From Gemmiger sp. An194 (GTDB lineage Bacteria; Bacillota; Clostridia; Oscillospirales; Ruminococcaceae), in contig NZ_NFKA01000007.1 of the NCBI RefSeq assembly GCF_002160145.1, forward strand, positions 1 through 64,000: 64,000 nt of DNA, written 5' to 3'. Shown here piece by piece: positions 7,056 through 13,856 of this stretch. Made by a program: the position numbers and the translations under genes. Position 1 is the first letter of the stretch. The number at the start of each line of letters is the position of its first letter. The notes below the pieces were generated by a model. The model made no database searches and was not told the DNA's origin. It was given only the letters and a program-made list of their open reading frames with translations.

Positions 7056-7721
7056 ATGAACCGAGAATTGCTTCAGGCCATTTATGATCACCGGGCCATC
7101 TGCACGGCAGTGGAGCAGCGGCAGGAGGAGCAGGCGCTGGAGCTGTGGGAGGAGAAGGCCCGGCTGCTGAGTCAGGCGGAATCGGCCGAGCGCAGCGCCA
7201 TGCTGGAGGCGCTGAGCCAGAGCCTGTACGACCATATTTTACGGGTACAGGGTGCGGCTCCGGTGGAGTTCCGCCACACCAGCCGGGAGATGTACACCCG
7301 CACGCTGCCCCAGGCGGCGCTGGTGGGCCATGGGGCCGAGATGATCCGCCAGTACATCCGGCGCATGAATGAGGACGGCCGGCAGGATGACCACATCCGC
7401 ATGGCCTGCTGCTACATCACCACCCACCTGAGTGAGCCCTTCACGCTGGAAACGGTGGCCAAGCATGTGTTTGTGAGCAAGTGCTACCTGTGCCGGATGT
7501 TCCGCAGCCAGACCGGGCAGAGCTTTTCTCAGTATGTGACCGCTCAGCGGCTGGAACGTGCCGAGCACCTGCTGCGCCACAGCGGTCTTTCCATCGACCG
7601 GATCGCTGAACAGTGCGGCTTTGGCAGTGCGGCTTATTTTGCAACCACCTTCCGGCGGCGCAACGGCATGGCTCCCAGCGCCTGGCGGCGGCAGCTGCGG
7701 ACCCAGCAGAAGGCGGGGTGA
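7056..7721 (+). CDS. AraC-family transcriptional regulator
   Basis: DNA-binding regulator of 221 aa. The C-terminal half (about 115-215) carries two AraC helix-turn-helix units: FTLETVAKHVFVSKCYLCRMFRSQTGQSFSQYV and LSIDRIAEQCGFGSAAYFATTFRR, then a GMAPSAWRR end typical of the family. The N-terminal half is helical with no cupin or other sensor recognised. RBS AAAGGAGAG precedes the ATG. It is transcribed divergently from flavodoxin/DUF3793 and runs into the YgbA-like gene 5 bases later, so it may control this local set. Its own promoter is covered by the palindromic boxes, suggesting control by another factor or by itself. Confidence 0.88.
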   Translation: MNRELLQAIYDHRAICTAVEQRQEEQALELWEEKARLLSQAESAERSAMLEALSQSLYDHILRVQGAAPVEFRHTSREMYTRTLPQAALVGHGAEMIRQYIRRMNEDGRQDDHIRMACCYITTHLSEPFTLETVAKHVFVSKCYLCRMFRSQTGQSFSQYVTAQRLERAEHLLRHSGLSIDRIAEQCGFGSAAYFATTFRRRNGMAPSAWRRQLRTQQKAG

Positions 7722-7726
7722 GCGGC

Positions 7727-8044
7727 ATGGAGTTGGAACGCAAGCGGAAGAACGAGCAGGAGATGGTGGAGAAGATGATCCGCATCTATTGCAGGGGAAA
7801 GCACAAAAGCAAAAAAGGCTGCCTGTGCCCGCAATGTCAGGCCCTTGCCGATTACGCCCGTGCCCGCACCCAGCGCTGCCCCCGCATGGCGGAAAAGACC
7901 TTTTGCAGCGCCTGTCCCCGCCCATGCTATAAGCCTGAGCTGCGGGAGCAGATGAAACAGGTGATGCGCTACGCAGGCCCTCGGATGCTGCTGCACGACC
8001 CGGTGGCAGCGGTGCGCCATCTGGTGCTGACCCGTTCACTCTGA
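7727..8044 (+). CDS. YgbA-like nitrosative-stress protein
   Basis: Small protein of 105 aa matching the YgbA_NO ('nitrous oxide-stimulated promoter') family: MIRIYCRGKHKSKKG, CLCPQC, then CSACPRPCYKP and VMRYAGPRML. Seven or more cysteines in C-x2-C and C-x2-C-x3-C arrangements suggest metal or Fe-S binding. In E. coli the gene belongs to the NO-responsive NsrR regulon. ATG at 7727 is chosen because the family begins just before the first helix; an upstream extension is out of keeping. It follows the AraC gene by 5 bases and ends in a terminator at 8069. Confidence 0.82.
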   Translation: MELERKRKNEQEMVEKMIRIYCRGKHKSKKGCLCPQCQALADYARARTQRCPRMAEKTFCSACPRPCYKPELREQMKQVMRYAGPRMLLHDPVAAVRHLVLTRSL

Positions 8045-8068
8045 GCGATTTTATCCAAAAGAACCGAA

Positions 8069-8102
8069 AGGCCCCGATTCATCCGAATCGGGGCCTTTTT
8101 TG
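8069..8102 (+). terminator. Terminator after ygbA-like gene
   Basis: GGCCCCGATT, 5-base loop and matching arm, followed by a run of seven T residues. Confidence 0.85.
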
Positions 8103-8152
8103 GCCTGAAAACCGGCAAAATGTAAAAATAGTATGAAATGAGATTGGATATA

Positions 8153-8226
8153 TTGACAAGGAAGCAAAAGATGAATAAAATACTTAGGTAACATAATTAA
8201 TATAGATAACAACTGACGTAGTCAGT
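8153..8226 (+). promoter_or_regulatory. Promoter and MarR-type operator
   Basis: TTGACA (8153-8158), 17 bases, TAAAAT (8176-8181). A perfect palindrome ACTGAC-GTA-GTCAGT (8212-8226) lies downstream of the start site and just before the MarR gene, a natural site for autorepression. Confidence 0.7.
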
Positions 8227-8243
8227 CGAGAAAGGGGGAGAAG

Positions 8244-8738
8244 ATGAAGGAAATGGAGAACAGCAACGCGCTGCAGATGCTGCGCGCCATGGACCGCATC
8301 CGGCGGGCCTGGAAGAACGCCAGCCCCAGTGAAACGCTGAACAAATCGCAGTTTTTCACCCTGATGACCCTGCACAACAAGGGGGCGGATGTGTTTGGCG
8401 GAAGCTGCCCGCACACCGACCCCTACGAGCCGATGACCCTGTCGGCGCTGGCGAAGGCGATGAATCAGAGCATGCCTGCGGTGAGCCAGCGTATCCGGCG
8501 GCTGGAGGAACTGGGCTATGTGTGCCGCACGCCGGACGAGAATGACCGGCGCACGGTGTGGATTGGCCTCACGGAGTCGGGCAACACGCTGTTGCAGGAA
8601 AACTGCCGGGATATGTTCCGGCGGCTGGAGCGGATGATGACCCGCCTGGAGCGGCAGGGAGAACGAACCCCCGCCCAGGTGATCGAGGCCTTCAACTACC
8701 TGGCGGATGCCATGGAGGAGGAGTTCGGTGCGCCCTGA
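8244..8738 (+). CDS. MarR-family regulator
   Basis: Winged-helix regulator of 164 aa. The central domain shows LNKSQFFTLMTL, then MTLSALAKAMNQSMPAVSQRIRRLEELGYVCRTPDENDRRTVWIGLTESG, the full MarR recognition helix and wing with the D-x-R-R signature. Helices at both ends would form the dimer. It is the first gene of a unit with the two ABC exporter genes, 82 bases upstream of the first, a very common arrangement in which the regulator represses a drug or metabolite exporter until a ligand binds. The ligand is unknown. RBS GAAAGGGGG precedes the ATG. Confidence 0.92.
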   Translation: MKEMENSNALQMLRAMDRIRRAWKNASPSETLNKSQFFTLMTLHNKGADVFGGSCPHTDPYEPMTLSALAKAMNQSMPAVSQRIRRLEELGYVCRTPDENDRRTVWIGLTESGNTLLQENCRDMFRRLERMMTRLERQGERTPAQVIEAFNYLADAMEEEFGAP

Positions 8739-8820
8739 ACCCGGTGTGGCCGGTGAAACAAAGCGAATTTAACAGCTGCCGCCCGCTTGCGGACGGCGCT
8801 GGCAGTAAGGAGAAACGAGT

Positions 8821-11034
8821 ATGCTGAAACTGAAGCGATATTTAAAGCCCTATCTGGGCCTGCTGCTTGTGGGCGTGGCGCTGCTGTTCGGCCAGGCAAT
8901 GCTGGAGCTGACGCTGCCCAACTACATGAGCGACATCGTGAACGTGGGCCTGCAGCAGGGCGGCATCACCCAGGCGGCGCCTGAGGTCATTGACAGTGAT
9001 GCCATGGCTATGATGCAGATGTTCATGTCCGAGGAGGATAAGGCTCTGGTGGATGCGGCCTACCAGCCTCTGGGCGAACGGGAGGACGCAGACAAGCTGA
9101 AAGAGACCTACCCCAATGCAGGGGATGAGGATCTGGCGCTGGCCGCCGACCCGGAGAATGGTGCAAACGATGTCTTCAACCGGGCAGCCTATGCCCTGGT
9201 GAACATGATGGAGGAGCTGGCCCCTGCCGATTCCTCCACCGAAACCGAGGAGCAGGCCAGCGGTACGCTGGGTGCCGGCGCTATGGCCCAGCTCACCGCC
9301 ATGCTGCAGAGCGGCGCGCTGGATGAGCAGCTGAATGAAGCCATCGCCACCGCGGCAGTGACTCCCGAAAGCATGCTGGAGCAGACCGGCGTGGTGCTGA
9401 CCAAGAGCTTTTACACTCAGTTGGGCGCGGACACCGATGCCATCCAGACCTCGTACATTCTGAAGGTGGGCCTGCGCATGGCGGGCCTTGCCATCCTGCT
9501 CACTGTGTGTGCTATCTCGGCGGGCTTCTGCATGGCGCGCCTGGGCGCGGGCGTGGGCCGCGATCTGCGGCGGGACGTATTCCGCAAGGTAAGCTACTTC
9601 AACAACAACGAGATGGACCAGTTCTCCGGTGCCAGCCTGATCACCCGGTCCACCAACGATATCACCCAGGTGCAGAACTTTTTGAGCATTGGCCTGCGGA
9701 TGATGTGCTTTGCTCCCATCATGGGCATGGGCGGCCTGATCATGGGCCTGTCCAAGTGCCTGAATCTGGCATGGGTGCTGGCCCTGGCTCTGATCGTGAT
9801 GCTGGGCCTGATCCTCACCCTGTTCGCGGTGGCCATGCCTCGTTTCAAGAAGATGCAGACCCTGATTGACCGGCTGAACCTGGTGAGCCGGGAGGAGCTG
9901 AGCGGCCTGATGGTGGTGCGCGCCTTCTCCAACCAGCCCTTTATGCAGAACCGGTTTGAAAAGGCCAACAAGGACCTGACCGGCAATACTCTGTTTGTGA
10001 ACCGGGCCATGGCTACCATGATGCCCTTCATGATGCTGGTGATGAACGGTCTGTCGCTGCTGATCGTCTGGTTCGGCGGCAAGCAGATCGCCGCCAGCAA
10101 TCTGCAGGTGGGCGATATGATGGCCTTCATCCAGTACGCCATGCAAGTGATTATGAGCTTTTTGTTCATCAGCATGATGTTCATCATGGTGCCCCGTGCC
10201 TCGGTCTCCGCCGAGCGTATCAACGAGGTGCTCACCTGTGAGAGCACCGTGGCTGACCCCGCTCAGCCCACCGAGATGAACCACCCGGTAAAGGGCGTTG
10301 TGGAGTTCAAGGATGTTTCCTTCCGGTACGAGGGCGCGGATGCCAACGTGCTGGAGCATGTGAGCTTCACTGCCCGACCGGGCGAGACGGTGGCCTTTAT
10401 CGGCGCCACCGGTTCCGGCAAATCCACCCTGGTAAACCTGATTCCCCGGTTCTACGACGCCACCGAGGGCAGCATCACCGTGGACGGCGTGGACGTGCGC
10501 CAGCTGCGTCAGAAGGATCTGCGCGACGCCATCGGCTATGTGCCCCAGAAGGGCCTGCTGTTCAGCGGCACTGTGGCCACCAACCTGCGCTACGGCCGGG
10601 CCGATGCTTCGGATGAGCTGCTGAAGGAAAGCGCGGACATCGCCCAGGCCACCGAGTTCATCCAGACTCTGGAAAACGGCATGGATACCGCCATCAGCCA
10701 GGGAGGAACCAACGTATCCGGCGGTCAGCGCCAGCGGCTTTCCATCGCCCGTGCGCTGGTGAAGCAAGCTCCCATTTATATCTTTGACGACACCTTCTCC
10801 GCCCTGGACTTCAAGACCGACGCCAAGCTGCGCGCGGCGCTGAAGGGCTACACCGAGCAGTCCACGGTGTTCATCGTGGCGCAGCGTGTGTCCACCATTA
10901 TGCATGCGGACCAGATCCTTGTGCTGGATGAGGGCCGCGTGGTGGGCAAGGGCACCCATGAGGAGCTGCTGAAAAACTGCGAGATCTACCGCGAGATCGC
11001 GGAAAGTCAGCTTTCGAAGGAGGAATTGGCATAA
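8821..11034 (+). CDS. ABC exporter half-transporter, degenerate-site subunit
   Basis: Fused membrane and ATPase protein of 737 aa. After the first membrane helix there is an extracytoplasmic insert of roughly 150 residues (about 50-200) before the remaining helices. The ATPase begins near residue 490: Walker A GATGSGKST (about 528), signature NVSGGQRQR. In the Walker B stretch (IYIFDDTFSALD) the catalytic glutamate is replaced by Asp, and the H-loop has Gln (VAQRVSTI). With the partner's weak signature this gives one degenerate and one competent ATP site, as in known heterodimeric exporters. The stop overlaps the next ATG (TAATG). Confidence 0.92.
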   Translation: MLKLKRYLKPYLGLLLVGVALLFGQAMLELTLPNYMSDIVNVGLQQGGITQAAPEVIDSDAMAMMQMFMSEEDKALVDAAYQPLGEREDADKLKETYPNAGDEDLALAADPENGANDVFNRAAYALVNMMEELAPADSSTETEEQASGTLGAGAMAQLTAMLQSGALDEQLNEAIATAAVTPESMLEQTGVVLTKSFYTQLGADTDAIQTSYILKVGLRMAGLAILLTVCAISAGFCMARLGAGVGRDLRRDVFRKVSYFNNNEMDQFSGASLITRSTNDITQVQNFLSIGLRMMCFAPIMGMGGLIMGLSKCLNLAWVLALALIVMLGLILTLFAVAMPRFKKMQTLIDRLNLVSREELSGLMVVRAFSNQPFMQNRFEKANKDLTGNTLFVNRAMATMMPFMMLVMNGLSLLIVWFGGKQIAASNLQVGDMMAFIQYAMQVIMSFLFISMMFIMVPRASVSAERINEVLTCESTVADPAQPTEMNHPVKGVVEFKDVSFRYEGADANVLEHVSFTARPGETVAFIGATGSGKSTLVNLIPRFYDATEGSITVDGVDVRQLRQKDLRDAIGYVPQKGLLFSGTVATNLRYGRADASDELLKESADIAQATEFIQTLENGMDTAISQGGTNVSGGQRQRLSIARALVKQAPIYIFDDTFSALDFKTDAKLRAALKGYTEQSTVFIVAQRVSTIMHADQILVLDEGRVVGKGTHEELLKNCEIYREIAESQLSKEELA

Positions 11035-12857
11035 TGGCAGGACCGATGAGACACGGCCCCGGCGCAATGGCCGTGGGCGAAAAAGCCAAGGACTTCAAGG
11101 GCACCATGAAAAAGCTGCTGGCCTATATGCGGCGCTATCTGCCCAGCATTGTGCTGGCGCTGCTGTGCGCTGTGGGCGGCACGGTGTTCTCCATCTTCGG
11201 ACCCAAGATTCTGGGTCAGGCAACCACCAAGCTGTTTGAGGGCGTGATCGCCATGCTCACCGGCACCGGCGGTATTGATTTTGCGGCCATCGGCCAGATT
11301 CTGCTGTTCCTGGCCGGTTTGTATGTGCTCAGTGCGCTGCTGTCTTACGTGCAGGGCTGGGTAATGGCCGGCATCGCCACCAAGGTGAGCTACGCCATGC
11401 GTACCGATATCAGCCAGAAGATCGACCGGTTGCCCATGTCCTATTTTGACCGGGTGCCCCACGGTGAGGTGCTCAGCCGCATCACCAACGATGTGGATAT
11501 GGTCACCCAGACCCTGAACCAGAGCCTTTCCCAGGTGGTCACTCAGCTGACCATGATCGTGGGCGTGCTGTGCATGATGCTTTCCATCAGCCCGCTGATG
11601 ACCCTGATCGCCATCTGCATTCTGCCGGTGTGCCTGGTAATCGTGATGAACGTGGTGCGCCACAGCCAGAAGTTCTTCCGCCGCCAGCAGGAATACCTGG
11701 GTCATGTGAACGGCCATGTGGAAGAGATGTACGGCGCCCATGTGGTGGTCACCGCCTTCAATGGCCAGGAAGAGAGCATCGAGAAATTTAACGGCCTGAA
11801 CGAAAAGCTGTACCAGAGCGCCTGGAAGAGCCAGTTTTTGAGCGGCATGATGATGCCCCTGATGAACTTTGTGAGCAACCTGGGCTATGTGGCCATTTGT
11901 GTGCTGGGCGGCTTCCTTTCGCTGAACGGCACCATCACCGTTGGTGATATCCAGGCCTTCACCCAGTATGTGCGCCAGTTTACCCAGCCCATCACCCAGC
12001 TGGCCAATATCTCCAACCAGCTGCAGATGACTGCCGCGGCTGCCGAGCGCGTGTTCCTGTTCCTGGAAGAGCCGGAGGAAGTGCCGGACACCAAGGAGCC
12101 GGTACCCAGCAGCGAGATCAACGGTTCGGTCTACTTTGCCCATGTGCACTTCGGTTATGTGCCGGAGAAGACCATCATCAACGATTTCTCCGCCATCGTG
12201 CAGCCGGGCACTAAGGTGGCCATCGTTGGTCCCACCGGCGCGGGCAAGACCACCATGGTCAAGCTGCTCATGCGCTTCTACGATGTGAGCGACGGCGCCA
12301 TTCTGCTGGATGGCTACGATGTGCGCCAGTTTGAGCGAGGCGATATGCGCAGCGCCTTCGGTATGGTGCTGCAGGATACCTGGCTGTACAACGATACCAT
12401 TCGGGAGAACATCCGCTTCGGCCGTCTGGATGCCTCCGATGAGGATGTGCTGGCAGCTGCCAAAGCCGCTCAGGTGGACCATTTTGTGCGCACCCTGCCC
12501 CAGGGCTACGACACCATTCTGAACGAGGATGCCAGCAACATCAGCCAGGGCCAGAAGCAGTTGCTCACCATTGCACGGACCATCATCTCGGACCCCAAGA
12601 TTCTGATTCTGGACGAAGCCACCTCCAGCGTGGATACCCGCACCGAGCTGGCCATCCAGAAGGCCATGGACGAGCTGACCCGTGGCCGCACCAGCTTTAT
12701 TATTGCCCACCGCCTGTCCACCATCCGGGATGCGGATATGATCCTGGTGATGAAGGACGGCGACATCGTGGAGACCGGCAACCACAACGAGCTGCTTGCC
12801 AAGGGCGGCTTCTACGCCAACCTGTACAACAGCCAGTTTGCGAACGGCGAGGAATAA
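11034..12857 (+). CDS. ABC exporter half-transporter, catalytic subunit
   Basis: Second subunit of the heterodimer, 607 aa, with six predicted membrane helices (about 20-330) and an ATPase from about 365. Walker A is GPTGAGKTT (about 399), Walker B ILILDEATSSVD with the catalytic glutamate, and the H-loop histidine is in IIAHRLSTI. Its signature motif is NISQGQKQL instead of SGGQ, the complement of the partner's defects. Thus each subunit supplies what the other lacks. Translationally coupled to the first gene by a one-base overlap. Substrate cannot be told from sequence; MarR control suggests a toxic compound or peptide. Confidence 0.92.
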   Translation: MAGPMRHGPGAMAVGEKAKDFKGTMKKLLAYMRRYLPSIVLALLCAVGGTVFSIFGPKILGQATTKLFEGVIAMLTGTGGIDFAAIGQILLFLAGLYVLSALLSYVQGWVMAGIATKVSYAMRTDISQKIDRLPMSYFDRVPHGEVLSRITNDVDMVTQTLNQSLSQVVTQLTMIVGVLCMMLSISPLMTLIAICILPVCLVIVMNVVRHSQKFFRRQQEYLGHVNGHVEEMYGAHVVVTAFNGQEESIEKFNGLNEKLYQSAWKSQFLSGMMMPLMNFVSNLGYVAICVLGGFLSLNGTITVGDIQAFTQYVRQFTQPITQLANISNQLQMTAAAAERVFLFLEEPEEVPDTKEPVPSSEINGSVYFAHVHFGYVPEKTIINDFSAIVQPGTKVAIVGPTGAGKTTMVKLLMRFYDVSDGAILLDGYDVRQFERGDMRSAFGMVLQDTWLYNDTIRENIRFGRLDASDEDVLAAAKAAQVDHFVRTLPQGYDTILNEDASNISQGQKQLLTIARTIISDPKILILDEATSSVDTRTELAIQKAMDELTRGRTSFIIAHRLSTIRDADMILVMKDGDIVETGNHNELLAKGGFYANLYNSQFANGEE

Positions 12858-12890
12858 GCCGGCGAAAGGGTAAAAACTCTGTGAAAACCG

Positions 12891-12920
12891 TTGACCTTGC
12901 CACCGGAAAACTGGTATAGT
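12891..12920 (+). promoter_or_regulatory. Promoter of riboswitch 1
   Basis: TTGACC (12891-12896), 18 bases, TATAGT (12915-12920), placed just before the riboswitch aptamer and after the ABC operon. Confidence 0.7.
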
Positions 12921-12924
12921 AAAG

Positions 12925-13059
12925 CCAGTTGAAAAGGGAGTAGTTGCAAGTCGCTTCGTCAACAGCACGGCAAATGCCTGGCGAAGCGGGCCGGTTTGCT
13001 CACAGCGCGGTAACAAGACTTTTCGGCACAGTGTTTGCTGTGCCGAAAGGTCTTTTTTT
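12925..13059 (+). ncRNA. yybP-ykoY (Mn2+) riboswitch 1
   Basis: Matches the yybP-ykoY plan: AAAAGGGAGTAG at the 5' side (L1 loop), TTCGTCAACAGCACGG, a CTGGCGAAGC return strand, and TAACAAGACTTTT closing (L3 and P1). P1 would pair GAAAAG (12931-12936) with CTTTTC (13019-13024). That same 3' strand opens a strong terminator hairpin (13015-13052, then seven T), so ligand binding and termination exclude each other. Known members sense Mn2+ and permit read-through. The gene controlled here is the predicted kinase at 13103. Confidence 0.88.
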
Positions 13060-13102
13060 ATTGCCGGGCCGGGGGCGGGTCAAACGGAAAGGAGGCAGAG
13101 CA

Positions 13103-13618
13103 ATGGCCACAATGTATCTGATGGTGGGAATTTCCGGCGCGGGCAAGACCACCTGGGCCAAAACCCGGCTGGCCGGGGCGGAGTACATCGGGTCGGACGG
13201 CATCCGCATGGAGCTGTTCGGCAAGGAGCTCACTTTGAAGGGGTACCACCGGGTACACCGGATCATGAACCAGCGCATGCGCGCCGCGCTGGAGCAGGGC
13301 AGAGACGTGGTGGTGGATTCGGTGCATCTGTCCCGCCGGGCGCGGCGGCGGGTGCTGCGGGCGGTGCCTCAGGGGGTGCGCTGTGTGGCGGTGTGGATCG
13401 ACACCGGCGTGGTGCAGGCCATCCGGAATGATGCCTGCCGTCAGCGGCATGTGCCCTTCTTTGCCATCGCTCTCATGCGCCGCCGTCTGGTGGAGCCGAA
13501 AAAGGAGGAAGGCTTCCACGAGATCCGGCGCATCTCCTGGCAGGAGCGGGCGGAAAGCGCGGCATGGAAAAATGGCATCAAATATGAAAAAAATGAAAAT
13601 CCTGCAAAAATCACTTGA
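13103..13618 (+). CDS. Predicted P-loop kinase (polynucleotide-kinase-like)
   Basis: Small cytosolic P-loop protein of 171 aa of the AAA_33/Pnkp-like kinase type. Walker A is GISGAGKTTWAK (9-20); an SDGIR motif near 35 resembles the D-x-R of T4 Pnk-like kinases; VVVDSVHLSRRARR holds the Walker B-like strand; RQRHVPFFAIALMRR and EGFHEI form the lid. The acceptor (RNA, sugar or other) cannot be read from sequence. ATG 13103 follows AAAGGAGG; the longer open frame upstream is riboswitch. It is the only gene between riboswitch 1 and promoter 2, whose -35 overlaps its stop codon. Confidence 0.8.
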   Translation: MATMYLMVGISGAGKTTWAKTRLAGAEYIGSDGIRMELFGKELTLKGYHRVHRIMNQRMRAALEQGRDVVVDSVHLSRRARRRVLRAVPQGVRCVAVWIDTGVVQAIRNDACRQRHVPFFAIALMRRRLVEPKKEEGFHEIRRISWQERAESAAWKNGIKYEKNENPAKIT

Positions 13619-13643
13619 CGGGGCCTGCCTGCCGTGGTATAGT
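13615..13643 (+). promoter_or_regulatory. Promoter of riboswitch 2
   Basis: TTGACG (13615-13620), 17 bases, TATAGT (13638-13643). The -35 overlaps the kinase stop codon (13616-13618). Nearly the same design as promoter 1. Confidence 0.7.
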
Positions 13644-13646
13644 TAA

Positions 13647-13797
13647 CCCAAGTTGAAAAGGGAGTAGTTGCAAGCCGCCTTGTCAACATCACGGCCTCAA
13701 AAGGGCCTGGCAGGGTGCGCCGCTTCTTAATGAGTCGGTAACAAGACTTTTCGACAGCAACGCTTTGCGCGTGCTGTCGGGAAGTCTTTTTTCTTTT
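13647..13797 (+). ncRNA. yybP-ykoY (Mn2+) riboswitch 2
   Basis: Second copy of the aptamer: TTGAAAAGGGAGTAG, CCTTGTCAACATCACGG, a TGGCAGGG return strand and TAACAAGACTTTT. Compared with copy 1 the P3 stem changes on both sides (GCTTCG/CGAAGC against CCTTG/CAGGG) while pairing is kept. P1 pairs 13655-13660 with 13747-13752, competing with a terminator (13743-13788 then TTTTCTTTT). It precedes the P-type ATPase, a classic target of this riboswitch class. Confidence 0.9.
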
Positions 13798-13856
13798 GCG
13801 AAAAAAGACTTCCCGCCGGGTGAAACGGGCAAACTAGGAAAAAGGAGAATGAACGT

